A stretch of 64,000 bases of DNA from Lederbergia lenta NBRC 16444 (lineage in GTDB: Bacteria > Bacillota > Bacilli > Bacillales > Bacillaceae_C), in NCBI RefSeq assembly GCF_001591545.1, contig NZ_BCVC01000001.1:434001-498000 (forward strand), written 5' to 3'. The position numbers and the translations under genes are program-made. Under the pieces are notes generated by a model that saw nothing but the letters and a program-made list of their open reading frames with translations, did not search any database and was not told the origin of the DNA. Positions 7,239 to 15,830 of the stretch are shown in pieces. The stretch's first letter is position 1. Each line of letters opens with the position of its first letter.

Positions 7239-9159
7239 ACGAACGTAATAATCTTAATCCATTCAAAATAACTAGAATTGTACTGCCTTCATGTCCAATT
7301 ACACCAATAGGGAGATCAATTAGTGCAAAAAAATTGGATGCAATTAAAGCTAATATGACAATGATAGAGAAAAAGATGTTCTGTTTAATGATCCGATTCA
7401 TCTTTTTTGAGAGGAGAATTACCTGTTCGATCCTTGCTAGTTCATTTTTCATTAAAATGACATCAGCAGTTTCGAGGGCAATATCTGAGCCTTGACCCAT
7501 AGCGATGCCTATATCAGCTGTGGCAAGTGCTGGTGCATCATTTATTCCATCTCCCACCATCCCAATCACGCCGTATTTTTCTTTAAGCTTTTTAAGGTGG
7601 TTTACTTTCGTTTCGGGTAAGCAATCGGAGATGTAATTACCAAGATTGATTTCATTAGCAATAACATTTGCCGTGTTTTCACTGTCACCAGTTAACATAA
7701 TCGTTTTTACCCCGATAGCATTAAGATTCGTGAGAGCTTTTTTTGCTTCAGGTCGAATAATATCTTTTAATGCAATCATTGCTGCTACCCCGTACTGATC
7801 CTTAGCGAAAACAAGGGTCTTTCCCTCTTGTTCCAGTCTTTTCCCAAATTTTTCGGCGAATGTAGCTGCATCTCTTTTCCCGACGAAATCGGCTTTTCCA
7901 ACAAGCCATTCTTCACCAGCGATGACTGATCTTATTCCCCATCCGGCAACATCTTCTACACTTTCAGGGGGGGATAATTTGGATTCATGCTTGTTTGTCA
8001 CATATCGAACAATTGCTTGAGCTAAGGGATGATTCGATTCATTTTCAATAGAAGCAACCGCCAGTTCTATTTGCGTACTGTCTCCATTTGTTCTCAAAAT
8101 AAAATCTGTTACTTCTGGTCGTCCCTTCGTTAATGTTCCTGTTTTATCAAATGCAATAGCCTTCACATTACCTACATTTTCCAAATGTGCGCCACCTTTA
8201 AATAATATGCCGTGCCTAGCACCATTTGAGATTGCGGATAAGGAAGCAGGCATAATTGAAGCAACTAATGCACACGGAGATGCAACTACAAGTAATATCA
8301 TTGCTCTATAAAATGTATCTGTCCAAGACCAACCGAGTACAAAGTGAGGAAGGAACATCATGAGTAAAACGATAAGCAAAACTAATTTAACATAAGTTCC
8401 TTCAAATTTTTCAATGAAAAGTTGGGAAGGTGATTTTTCACTTTGTGCATTTTGCACGAGTTCAATAATCTTTTGGAATAGAGTTTCATTGCTTTTCTTT
8501 GTGACTTCTGCAGTGAAAGAACCAGTTATATTTACAGTACCTGTAAATATGTCATCACCAATACTCTTAAATGCCGGTAACGATTCACCTGTAATAGTGG
8601 CTTCATCTACTGTTGTTTGTCCTTTGATTATTTTTCCATCCGCAGGGATACGTTCTCCTGCTTTCACTAGCACGTGATCACCAACAGAGAGTTCTGTAAT
8701 AGCAACAAGTTCCTCTTTTCCATTTGTTATCTTTAAAGCATTTTCTGGCTGGATATCCATAAGGGTAGATATCTCTTTATGGCTTTTATTCATCGTATAT
8801 GTCTCAAGGGCACCACTTAATGAAAATATAAATATTAATATAGCGCCTTCCACCCAATAGCCTATTGTTGCAGAGCCAACCGCTGCAATAATCATTAGCA
8901 TTTCAACATTAAGTTCCTTGTCCTTGATTGTTTCCGCTATGCCTTCCCTCGCTTTAGCAAAACCGCCAATGAGAAAAGCGAGCAGGAGTAAAATAATGGA
9001 GAGAGAATCACTACTGGCTTTACTGGCAAACCATCCAGATAGAATGAGTATACCGCTTATTATGGCAGCAACTAATTCAAGATGAGGTAATAATTTTAAT
9101 AATATTGGAGGTATAGAATGTGACGTATTCGAAATAATAATCGTTTTACCTTGAGGCAT
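7237..9159 (-). CDS. pfeT: P1B-4-type metal-efflux ATPase PfeT (formerly ZosA)
   Basis: Heavy-metal P-type ATPase of 640 aa that exports a divalent cation across the membrane. Motifs: TGESLP (actuator), SPC in the metal-transport helix (S294-C296), phosphorylation site DKTGTLTKG (D338), GDGINDAPALA (hinge), and GHEGSTILVI near the C-terminus. SPC plus HEG(G/S)T define the P1B-4 subgroup, whose Bacillus member PfeT exports Fe(II). No N-terminal heavy-metal-associated domain is present, as expected. I start at the internal ATG at 9159 because AAGGAGGG sits just upstream; an in-frame ATG at 9204 lacks one. A PerR box lies within its promoter (9283-9311), matching PerR control of B. subtilis pfeT. 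Confidence 0.9.
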   Translation of the reverse strand: MPQGKTIIISNTSHSIPPILLKLLPHLELVAAIISGILILSGWFASKASSDSLSIILLLLAFLIGGFAKAREGIAETIKDKELNVEMLMIIAAVGSATIGYWVEGAILIFIFSLSGALETYTMNKSHKEISTLMDIQPENALKITNGKEELVAITELSVGDHVLVKAGERIPADGKIIKGQTTVDEATITGESLPAFKSIGDDIFTGTVNITGSFTAEVTKKSNETLFQKIIELVQNAQSEKSPSQLFIEKFEGTYVKLVLLIVLLMMFLPHFVLGWSWTDTFYRAMILLVVASPCALVASIMPASLSAISNGARHGILFKGGAHLENVGNVKAIAFDKTGTLTKGRPEVTDFILRTNGDSTQIELAVASIENESNHPLAQAIVRYVTNKHESKLSPPESVEDVAGWGIRSVIAGEEWLVGKADFVGKRDAATFAEKFGKRLEQEGKTLVFAKDQYGVAAMIALKDIIRPEAKKALTNLNAIGVKTIMLTGDSENTANVIANEINLGNYISDCLPETKVNHLKKLKEKYGVIGMVGDGINDAPALATADIGIAMGQGSDIALETADVILMKNELARIEQVILLSKKMNRIIKQNIFFSIIVILALIASNFFALIDLPIGVIGHEGSTILVILNGLRLLRS

Positions 9160-9225
9160 TGCTAATCCCTCCTTCGAGTAATTGAGAAAAATAATCATAT
9201 TCAATACCCTTATTAAATGACGAAA

Positions 9226-9251
9226 GCTGTCGCCTGAAAAGAGGCGACAGC
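9226..9251 (-). other. Hairpin in the pfeT leader / end of yfkF transcript
   Basis: Perfect 10-bp GC-rich stem GCTGTCGCCT / AGGCGACAGC with a 6-nt loop. It is downstream of yfkF and also inside the pfeT 5' leader (between promoter at 9283-9311 and start at 9159). On the minus strand only a weak T run (TTTCGTCATTT) follows, so it may be a partial terminator for yfkF read-through or an attenuator of pfeT. Confidence 0.6.
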
Positions 9252-9282
9252 AATGCTGAATTGAATAATAACTATATTAATT

Positions 9283-9311
9283 ATTATATCGTAATTATTA
9301 TAAAATGTGAA
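9283..9311 (-). promoter_or_regulatory. PerR-box promoter of pfeT
   Basis: Minus strand: -35 TTCACA (9311-9306), 17-nt spacer, -10 TATAAT (9288-9283). The spacer carries TTATAATAATTACGA (9303-9289), which matches the PerR/Fur-type box TTATAATNATTATAA at 13 of 15 positions. The operator fills the space between -35 and -10, a layout suited to direct repression by PerR and release under peroxide or excess iron. PerR control of pfeT is known in B. subtilis. Confidence 0.72.
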
Positions 9312-9315
9312 TTAA

Positions 9316-10485
9316 TTAATTTGATAAGACTTGTTTTTGTTTAAATAAGATTAACGCAAAGAAAATTCCTAAGAGTATGATTGAAATAACATAGAAAAAA
9401 CTGTGACCACTGGTAAATTGTAGTGTAATCCCTCCCAATAAAGGTCCCATCATACTACCTATGCTAAATAATATCCCACACATAATATTGCCTGCGGGGA
9501 GTAGATGTTTAGGCAATAGATCGGTCATATAGCTGATTCCAAGGGAAAAAGAAGAACCAACTGCCATTCCAGCTATGAAGAAACAAAGGAATATAGCTAC
9601 ATTAGAGTTTCCAACGAATCCTGCCACTGTAAAGCTAATAAATCCAACAAGCATCGTCCACACAAGAATATTGTGGCGACCATACTTATCACTTAACATA
9701 CCTAGTGGTAATTGAAATACAATTCCTCCGATTGCAAATGCTGGTAAAAGTATAGAGACGGATTCAATTGTAATTCCCATCCGTAAAGCATAGATAGGGA
9801 AATTTCCGTTTAATGACGCTTCTAGATATCCATAACCAAAAGGGGGAAGAAAAGCGACCCATGCATATTTAAATACTTGGCCAAAGCGCTGAAAAGTCCC
9901 TAATATAGTGGCATTTCCCATTCCACTCTCAGGATATTCATTTTTCACAAAAAATACAGCTATCCAGGCGACAATTGCAATGGTTGCTGAAATTTGAAAA
10001 GGCAAGGATTCATTTATTTCTACAAGTCTTGTCATAAAAGGACCGGCAGCAAAACCGAGTCCAAAAAACAATCCGTATAAAGAAATATTTCTACCTCTTT
10101 TTTCCGGCGGAGAAAAAGAAGTAATCCATGTTTGGGAAGCGAAGTGAAGCATATGATCGCCAATGCCAATAAAAAAACGAAGGGCAAACCAAAACCAAAA
10201 TGATTGCCAAAATGGAAAAAGAAATAAGGAAATAGCTACAGTGAACCCACCAATTAATATCATTGGCTTGTAGCCGATTTTTCTAAGTGGTGTCTCCATA
10301 ATAGGAGAGGCGAGTAATATTCCAATATATAAAGCAATAGCATTCAATCCATTTAGAGAGGAAGGTAATCCAGCCTTTTCAAAAATTACTGCAACTAGAG
10401 GGAGCAGCATACCTTGTGAAAAACCGGAAATGGCTACGATTCCAATTAAAATCCAAAATTGTATTTTCTGTTGTTTGTTCATCAT
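9316..10485 (-). CDS. yfkF: Major facilitator superfamily transporter YfkF
   Basis: MFS permease of about 389 aa with roughly twelve hydrophobic segments. The second-half copy of the MFS motif A is visible as GMLSDKYGRHN between segments, and RFFIGIGDHM lies in segment 4. Position between pfeT and the yfkE/yfkD genes matches B. subtilis yfkF. The substrate is unknown; the family suggests drug or small-metabolite efflux. The reading frame opens at a TTG at 10488, but two ATGs at 10485 and 10482 directly follow GGGAGAATTG, so I use 10485. The pfeT promoter begins only a few bases past its stop codon. Confidence 0.82.
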   Translation of the reverse strand: MMNKQQKIQFWILIGIVAISGFSQGMLLPLVAVIFEKAGLPSSLNGLNAIALYIGILLASPIMETPLRKIGYKPMILIGGFTVAISLFLFPFWQSFWFWFALRFFIGIGDHMLHFASQTWITSFSPPEKRGRNISLYGLFFGLGFAAGPFMTRLVEINESLPFQISATIAIVAWIAVFFVKNEYPESGMGNATILGTFQRFGQVFKYAWVAFLPPFGYGYLEASLNGNFPIYALRMGITIESVSILLPAFAIGGIVFQLPLGMLSDKYGRHNILVWTMLVGFISFTVAGFVGNSNVAIFLCFFIAGMAVGSSFSLGISYMTDLLPKHLLPAGNIMCGILFSIGSMMGPLLGGITLQFTSGHSFFYVISIILLGIFFALILFKQKQVLSN

Positions 10486-10625
10486 CAATTCTCCCGAGTA
10501 GTAATTAGTTTATCTTTTTCAGCCTAATAGCAAAAGGCGCGAATATCAAGATGAATATGGAAGATTAAAAATAAAAATTAAGGGAAAAGTTGATATAATC
10601 ATCGAAAATAAGAATAAAGGGAGAG

Positions 10626-11015
10626 ATGAAAGTGGAATTTAACATGAAGGATGGCGGTTTTTACGGGGATTTTTCCTATGGAAGACTTGATATTTCTGGG
10701 GATGAAAAATATGGAATTAAGCCATACCAATTACTTGTTTCATCGGTAGCGGTATGTAGCGGCGGTGTATTACGGAAAATATTAGAGAAAATGAGAATGG
10801 AAGTGCAAGATATTCAGATTAAAGCTGATGCGATCAGGAATATAGAAAAAGCTAATCGTATTGAATCAATAAAAATTCATTTTGATATAAAAGGAAAACA
10901 ACTTAATGAAGCGAAAATTGTGAGAGCAATGAATCTTACGAGAAAGAATTGCTCAATGGTACAATCCGTCCTTGGCTCAATTGAAGTAACAGAAACATTT
11001 AAGATTATCGAATAG
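10626..11015 (+). CDS. OsmC/Ohr-family protein
   Basis: Small protein of 129 aa with the OsmC fold. Two cysteines expected of the family's peroxidatic pair are present, C44 in VAVCSGGVLR and C109 in RKNCSMVQSVLGS, 65 residues apart. OsmC/Ohr proteins reduce organic hydroperoxides with lipoyl or thiol partners. The N-terminus KVEFNMKDGGFYGDF and KYGIKPYQLLVSSVA are typical of Bacillus OsmC-like proteins of undefined substrate. AAAGGGAGAG lies directly before the ATG at 10626; a GTG at 10632 would have better spacing, so the start is uncertain by two codons. It lies 25 bp upstream of yfkE and probably shares its transcript. Confidence 0.85.
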   Translation: MKVEFNMKDGGFYGDFSYGRLDISGDEKYGIKPYQLLVSSVAVCSGGVLRKILEKMRMEVQDIQIKADAIRNIEKANRIESIKIHFDIKGKQLNEAKIVRAMNLTRKNCSMVQSVLGSIEVTETFKIIE

Positions 11016-11040
11016 ACGCTGTTTGACTTGGAGGATAAAT

Positions 11041-12096
11041 ATGATGAATAAAATATTTTTAATCATGGTTGCTATTGGATTTCCATTATCTGTGATTGGT
11101 TCGCTACTACATTTTCCAAGCGTAGTAATGTTTGGTGTTTATTGTCTGACAATCATTGCGATCGCAAGCATTATGGGCAGGGCTACCGAGAGTTTAACAA
11201 TTGTTGCTGGTCCCCGTATTGGCGGATTATTAAATGCTACATTTGGAAATGCTGTCGAGTTGATTATTTCTATTTTTGCCTTAAAGGCAGGTCTAATAGG
11301 AGTAGTGCTTGCCTCCCTGACTGGTTCTGTAATTGGAAACCTTTTGCTCGTAGGTGGATTGTCTTTTTTCATTGGGGGAATGAAATATAAGCGGCAGTTA
11401 TTCAATGTTTTTGATGCTAGACATAATTCAGGTTTACTCATGTTTGCGGTAATTGTCGCATTTGTGATTCCCGAAGTTTTTTCCCAAGGGATGAATCCAG
11501 AAAAAACAATTAATTTAAGTGTCGGAATTTCTATTATCATGATTGTTCTGTATTTAGCTGCCTTATTTTTTAAACTTGTTACACACCGTGGTGTATACCA
11601 GGCGCAAGAATCGGAGGAAAAAATAGAGGAAGTCCCAGAATGGAGCAAAGTGAAGGCGACTATTATTTTAGCGCTCTCAACCCTTGCTGTTGCTTATACT
11701 TCTGAACGCCTTGTTCACACGTTTGAAGCAGTAGGTGAAAAATTTGGTTGGAGTGAATTATTTATTGGGGTAATCATTGTAGCAATTGTTGGTAATGCAG
11801 CTGAGCATGCTTCGGCTATCTTAATGGCCTTTAAAAATAAAATGGATGTTGCAGTTGAGATAGCAGTTGGATCGACCCTACAGATTGCGATGTTCGTGGC
11901 GCCGATACTTGTTATAGCTTCTTTATTTTTCCCAGCCTCCATGCCACTTATATTTACATTACCTGAAATTGTCGCTATGGTTACGGCTGTACTTTTATCC
12001 ATCGTAATCGCTAACGATGGAGAATCAAACTGGTTTGAAGGTGCAACATTACTCGCTGCATACTTTATTATGGCAATTGGTTTTTATTTGTTGTGA
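11041..12096 (+). CDS. yfkE: Calcium/proton antiporter, CaCA superfamily (YfkE/ChaA type)
   Basis: Membrane cation antiporter of 351 aa, the same length as B. subtilis YfkE, which exchanges Ca2+ for H+. Ten or eleven hydrophobic segments are arranged as two inverted halves, each with the family's alpha-repeat: FGNAVELIISIFALKAG in the first half and GNAAEHASAILMAFKNKMDV in the second, containing the conserved ion-binding Glu residues. The frame opens earlier at a TTG (11023), but TTGGAGGATAAAT precedes the ATG at 11041, which I take as the start. Cotranscription with the OsmC gene upstream is likely. Confidence 0.88.
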   Translation: MMNKIFLIMVAIGFPLSVIGSLLHFPSVVMFGVYCLTIIAIASIMGRATESLTIVAGPRIGGLLNATFGNAVELIISIFALKAGLIGVVLASLTGSVIGNLLLVGGLSFFIGGMKYKRQLFNVFDARHNSGLLMFAVIVAFVIPEVFSQGMNPEKTINLSVGISIIMIVLYLAALFFKLVTHRGVYQAQESEEKIEEVPEWSKVKATIILALSTLAVAYTSERLVHTFEAVGEKFGWSELFIGVIIVAIVGNAAEHASAILMAFKNKMDVAVEIAVGSTLQIAMFVAPILVIASLFFPASMPLIFTLPEIVAMVTAVLLSIVIANDGESNWFEGATLLAAYFIMAIGFYLL

Positions 12097-12178
12097 TAGG
12101 GATAATCAAACTAGTTTAGGAAAATCATAAGGGGTAATGGACGGTTTATCCGTTGTTTGATGAAAGGAGTTTACCCTT

Positions 12179-12973
12179 ATGAAATGGCATACACATGTTA
12201 TTCACTTATGTATCATATTATTTTTTGTGATTGGTTACGGATCAACCTCATCAGCTGAAAGTAAATCAACTAGCTTAAAGTTGCCAGGTTCAGTAATCAA
12301 TATAGAAAAAGAAAATACCATGCCACAAGCGGAAGAGAATCTATCCTATTTACAACCGAGTGATTTTACAAAAGAATTGCTTGAAACATCCAAAGTGAAA
12401 ATTGATAATCCAAACCTTATTAAGATCCTAAACGAATCTGCTATTAATAAATCACCGTTTTCATTAGGAATGAGAGCTACGATTTATTTAGGGGAATGGC
12501 CGTTGAGCTATAAATCAAATGGAACTGAACCTAATTGGCAATACCAGAAAATCAATACTAACTTTTACGATAATAGGCAAGGAACAGCAAATTATCAAAT
12601 CAATTACGTACAGGAAGCGCAGAAGTCCATTAAAGGTGGACTTACTGCTAAAGTGCCACAAGTAGAAGACGTACAGAAAATGATATTATTAAGTGCAATG
12701 GAAAAAACGAATTTGCCACTCACGTTTGAAACAGTGATAGGACGAGGAACAAAACATCATCAAGTTTACAATATAGGCCAAGGGCAGTTAGGATATTTAT
12801 ATACCTATGCACCAGCTATCCATGAAAAGGGAAAAGTTACTTATGGTGAAGTGTATTTAGTTATCAAAGGAACGAAACGAAAAATTGACGTTAAAAATGT
12901 TACGTCTCAATCGATTGGTGCTTGGATTCCACTACAAGGGCATTTGAACTTTGGATTTCAGGGATCAAGCTAA
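12179..12973 (+). CDS. yfkD: YfkD-family secreted protein
   Basis: Protein of 264 aa with an N-terminal signal peptide (hydrophobic stretch at about residues 7-22, HLCIILFFVIGYGSTSSAES, with possible signal-peptidase I cleavage after SSA). The rest is soluble and matches the YfkD family, found next to yfkE in B. subtilis as here. No catalytic motif is visible and the role is unknown; secretion to the cell surface or medium is the only safe inference. The ATG at 12179 has a good AAAGGAG ribosome-binding site, and a terminator follows the stop. Confidence 0.85.
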   Translation: MKWHTHVIHLCIILFFVIGYGSTSSAESKSTSLKLPGSVINIEKENTMPQAEENLSYLQPSDFTKELLETSKVKIDNPNLIKILNESAINKSPFSLGMRATIYLGEWPLSYKSNGTEPNWQYQKINTNFYDNRQGTANYQINYVQEAQKSIKGGLTAKVPQVEDVQKMILLSAMEKTNLPLTFETVIGRGTKHHQVYNIGQGQLGYLYTYAPAIHEKGKVTYGEVYLVIKGTKRKIDVKNVTSQSIGAWIPLQGHLNFGFQGSS

Positions 12974-12976
12974 ATA

Positions 12977-13027
12977 GAGACCAAGTAGAAATGGTATTGT
13001 ATCATTTTTACTTGGTCCCTTTTTTTG
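12977..13027 (+). terminator. Terminator after yfkD
   Basis: Stem GACCAAGTA / TACTTGGTC with extended imperfect pairing in the loop, followed by a T7 run. Confidence 0.85.
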
Positions 13028-13093
13028 TTACGTATGATTTAGCTACAATAGAAAAATCTAATAGGAAAAGAGTGAAAGGAGGAATAGGATTAG

Positions 13094-13891
13094 ATGAAAA
13101 GTTGGCAAATGATTGTTCCAATTGTGCTCGTGATTTTCATTTATGCTGCAAGCGCACACGCAATATCAAATCAACCAATTCATTGGGGATTCAAAAAAGC
13201 AAAAAATGAACAGCAAGCAGACGCAGGAAGTGAGTACGATCAATTGCTCGATAAATATGGTGGGTTTTATAAAGGAAATTCAGATGAAAAAATAGTATAT
13301 TTAACATTTGATAATGGATATGAAAATGGTTACACAGGGAAAATTCTTGATATTTTGAAGAAAGAAAAGGTCCCAGCAACGTTTTTTGTTACTGGTCATT
13401 ATTTGAAAAGTGCTTCAGATTTAACAAAGCGAATGGCTGATGAAGGACATATTATTGGAAACCATTCGTGGAGCCATCCTGATATGACCCAAATTAGTGA
13501 GGACAAGATAAGATTAGAACTCGCTAAGGTGAAGAAGGAAACAGAAAAATTAACTGGTCAAACAGATATGAAGTATCTACGGCCTCCACGGGGAATTTTA
13601 AGTGAAAAATCAATGAAAATTGCCGAAGAAGAGGGCTATGTTCATGTTCTCTGGTCACTCGCTTTTAAGGATTGGCTTACTAATGAACAAAAGGGTTGGA
13701 GGTATTCTTATGACAACATCATGGCACAAGTCCACCCAGGATCTGTTATGTTGCTACACACCGTATCGAAAGACAATGCAGACGCCTTAGAACGAGTCAT
13801 AAAGGATTTGAAGAAAAGAGGATACGTATTTAAAAGCCTTGATGAATATATGTTCAAAGAGAAGTTGAAAAATCCGCTCTTGTCGAATTGA
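13094..13891 (+). CDS. pdaA: Polysaccharide deacetylase PdaA (delta-lactam synthesis)
   Basis: NodB-fold deacetylase of 265 aa, exported by an N-terminal signal sequence (IVPIVLVIFIYAASAHA). PdaA removes the acetyl group from muramic acid so that muramic delta-lactam forms in spore cortex peptidoglycan, which is needed for germination. The sequence has the PdaA-specific variant LTFDNGYENG (D73, N74) where other deacetylases have TFDDG, then HIIGNHSWSHPD (metal-binding His pair), RPPRG and HPGSVMLLHTVS. GAAAGGAGG is placed about 11 nt before the ATG. In B. subtilis it is a forespore (SigG) gene; I did not find a clear SigG promoter. It supports the view that the organism makes spores. Confidence 0.92.
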   Translation: MKSWQMIVPIVLVIFIYAASAHAISNQPIHWGFKKAKNEQQADAGSEYDQLLDKYGGFYKGNSDEKIVYLTFDNGYENGYTGKILDILKKEKVPATFFVTGHYLKSASDLTKRMADEGHIIGNHSWSHPDMTQISEDKIRLELAKVKKETEKLTGQTDMKYLRPPRGILSEKSMKIAEEEGYVHVLWSLAFKDWLTNEQKGWRYSYDNIMAQVHPGSVMLLHTVSKDNADALERVIKDLKKRGYVFKSLDEYMFKEKLKNPLLSN

Positions 13892-13922
13892 AAAGGAATG
13901 AAGTATTTATAAGAAAAAGGTG

Positions 13923-13981
13923 AGGACAATTCAAAAAATCGCAGTAGTTGATTTTTTGGATGTCCTTCCTTTTTTGTTTTT
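13923..13981 (+). terminator. Terminator after pdaA
   Basis: Stem AGGACA...AAAAAATC / GATTTTTT...TGTCCT, followed by T-rich sequence. Confidence 0.82.
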
Positions 13982-14299
13982 TAGCTTATGTCTGCTATGA
14001 TTTGGCTGCAGGCGTCCCCTTCTTACCTGTAGTTAAGTGGCCTTCTCCAATATTATTAAGTAAATGCCTACAATTAACGTGAGAGTGGATCGGCGTTGAT
14101 TCAAGCTTCAATCAACTAGGCTTTCTCTTTTCAGTTATATTGCTCCGTTCTTGCATAGTCAATAAGAAGCTCTTTCCGCTCTATGACCCTTAGATGGATG
14201 GTGAAGAACGGGAAGTTTTCTTTTATTTGAGATAAAATCAGGAAAGGTAGTATAGACATATATATACTTTTTAAAATGATAAAGTAGGGGTGGAAATTT
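13982..14299. other. Gene-free stretch upstream of yfjP
   Basis: No open frame with a ribosome-binding site. It contains one dyad, GTTGATT-CAAGCTTC-AATCAAC at 14095-14116, followed by a pyrimidine-rich stretch (possible weak terminator). No riboswitch or tRNA recognised. AGGGGTGG at the right end is the ribosome-binding site of the next gene. Confidence 0.5.
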
Positions 14300-15172
14300 A
14301 TGTGGGAGGAAATGGTGAAGGTTGATGGTCCTTATCATTTTGATCTAGCCTTGAGCAGGCTTTCGATGGACCCGCTTCATATTGTAGATCGCGAGGAAAG
14401 GACAGTGAAGGTACCTATTTACGGAACGACTCCGGAAGTTGCAACAGTAAAGGCAATCGGCACAACGGAGGAACCAGCGTTTCTTGTAACTGGTTTTGAT
14501 GCACTAACAAAAGAAAGCGTATTAGAAAAAATCAGCTTTATTTTTCAATGGAATGTTTCCCTGAAAAATATCCATGAACATTTTAAGCAAACTACTTTAA
14601 AAAATCTTTTCAATATTCACCGTGGAACACCGGTTATACTTGATTTCTCCTTATATTCAAATTTGGTGAAATCTATAATCCATCAGCAAATCAATATGAC
14701 ATTTGCTATTTCACTTACAGAGCAGTTCGTGAAAACATTCGGTTTTCAGTTAGAAGGAGTCCCGTTTTATCCTACTCCTAGAAAGGTTGCCGAATTGGAG
14801 ATGGAGCAATTAAGGCAGCTAAAGTTTAGCCAACGAAAAGCGGAATATATTATTGACTTATCGAAGCAACTCGTCAAAGGCCAGTTAAATCTAGAAAAAA
14901 TAATACTTCTTCCAGACGAGGATATCATAAAGGAATTAGTGAAGATACGAGGAATTGGTCCATGGACTGCACAGAACTTTTTGTTGTTCGGTTTAGGGAG
15001 ACCGAATCTTTTTCCAAGTGCGGATATAGGTATTCAAAAAGCAATTAAGATGTTGTTTCAATTGGAAAGAAAACCAACGATAGAAGAAATACATAAATAT
15101 AGTACAGAATGGCAACCATACTTAAGTTATGCATCACTTTATTTATGGAGGAGTATTGAGCCTTTGGATTAG
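14300..15172 (+). CDS. yfjP: DNA-3-methyladenine glycosylase II family (YfjP, AlkA-like)
   Basis: Base-excision-repair glycosylase of 290 aa of the AlkA branch. An N-terminal AlkA-like beta domain (about residues 1-85) precedes the helix-hairpin-helix glycosylase domain. The hairpin motif is KIRGIGPWTAQNFLLFGL, and the catalytic aspartate should be in PSADIGIQKA about 20 residues later. These enzymes excise alkylated purines such as 3-methyladenine. B. subtilis YfjP has the same size and a similar position near pdaA. It stands alone; no Ada or AlkA-type regulator is nearby. Confidence 0.87.
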   Translation: MWEEMVKVDGPYHFDLALSRLSMDPLHIVDREERTVKVPIYGTTPEVATVKAIGTTEEPAFLVTGFDALTKESVLEKISFIFQWNVSLKNIHEHFKQTTLKNLFNIHRGTPVILDFSLYSNLVKSIIHQQINMTFAISLTEQFVKTFGFQLEGVPFYPTPRKVAELEMEQLRQLKFSQRKAEYIIDLSKQLVKGQLNLEKIILLPDEDIIKELVKIRGIGPWTAQNFLLFGLGRPNLFPSADIGIQKAIKMLFQLERKPTIEEIHKYSTEWQPYLSYASLYLWRSIEPLD

Positions 15173-15259
15173 AAAGAGAGAGAACTATTCTAGAAAAAAT
15201 TAGTCGCTAGATATATTTATTTTATTCAGAAAATACATTATACTTAAAGGTAAGAGATA

Positions 15260-15511
15260 ATGATGAATGAGGTGTTTTTCTTGACGGGAATAATTGCAGT
15301 TGTGATGATTTTTTCCATACCTATTATCGCTATAGTGACAGATCATGTTCAAAAGAGTGCCAAAACTAAAAGCAACATTATTAAGGAAGAAATAGAACTA
15401 GAAAAACTTAAACACGAAAATTTTTTACTTGAAACAGAAAAACTACGACTTGAGCTTGAACAAATGCAATTAGATCATCCAAAAGAAGAGGCATATAAAC
15501 TTACAAAATAA
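15260..15511 (+). CDS. Small membrane protein with coiled-coil tail
   Basis: Predicted protein of 83 aa: a hydrophobic N-terminal helix (about residues 5-27, including GIIAVVMIFSIPIIAIV) then a highly charged helix rich in Glu, Lys and Leu with heptad spacing (EEIELEKLKHENFLLETEKL and onward). The layout recalls PspB-like proteins (one membrane helix plus leucine zipper), though I do not claim homology. The first Met pair is preceded by GGTAAGAGATA, a weak ribosome-binding site; later starts (GTG 15270) are possible. It is followed by its own terminator, which supports a real gene. Confidence 0.65.
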   Translation: MMNEVFFLTGIIAVVMIFSIPIIAIVTDHVQKSAKTKSNIIKEEIELEKLKHENFLLETEKLRLELEQMQLDHPKEEAYKLTK

Positions 15512-15552
15512 AACGATGCTCTTGTTGCTAAAAATCAGTGTATCCTAATTTT

Positions 15553-15590
15553 GAGCCTATCCTCAAGCAAGATGAGGAAAAGGCTTTTAT
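15553..15590 (+). terminator. Terminator after the small membrane protein gene
   Basis: Stem AGCCTaTCCTCA / TGAGGAaAAGGCT followed by TTTTATCGTTT. Confidence 0.75.
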
Positions 15591-15695
15591 CGTTTAAGCT
15601 GAGAATATGAGTTTCTAGTTTTTTAAAAACTTTAAGAGGTTCTCCAATCCTTTTGTTGAATTGTTAAAAACACTAAGTGCACATTGTGTCACATT

Positions 15696-15711
15696 TGTGA
15701 AATAGTTCACA
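15696..15711. promoter_or_regulatory. Rex/Fnr-type palindrome 1 upstream of doxX-like gene
   Basis: TGTGA-AATAGT-TCACA. It fits both the Rex operator (TTGTGAAATATTTCACAA type; a T also precedes TGTGA here) and the Bacillus Fnr/CRP box TGTGANNTANNTCACA. It lies just upstream of a candidate promoter. Confidence 0.7.
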
Positions 15712-15716
15712 TACAC

Positions 15717-15745
15717 TTGCTTGTGAAGCAAAAACGTAGTATATT
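15717..15745 (+). promoter_or_regulatory. Candidate promoter of the doxX-like gene
   Basis: TTGCTT (15717-15722), a 17-nt spacer, TATATT (15740-15745). Four of six bases fit the -35 and five of six the -10 consensus. Palindrome 1 is just upstream and palindrome 2 just downstream of the expected start point. Confidence 0.5.
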
Positions 15746-15761
15746 AAGAGTGTAAAGAATA

Positions 15762-15777
15762 TGTGAAATAACTCACA
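15762..15777. promoter_or_regulatory. Rex/Fnr-type palindrome 2
   Basis: TGTGA-AATAAC-TCACA, same layout as site 1, 66 bp downstream of it, followed by A as in Rex boxes (TCACAA). Confidence 0.7.
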
Positions 15778-15830
15778 ACAAAGTAACATGAATCAGCTGA
15801 CAAAAGAAATTATATTTTTTTAAGAAATTA

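Noticed and set aside
12922-13209. 95-aa frame overlapping yfkD end and pdaA start
   Set aside because: It spans a terminator hairpin and is out of frame with two well-supported genes.
14095-14116. Inverted repeat as possible insertion-sequence end
   Set aside because: No transposase remnant or matching second end nearby; more likely a weak terminator or chance dyad.
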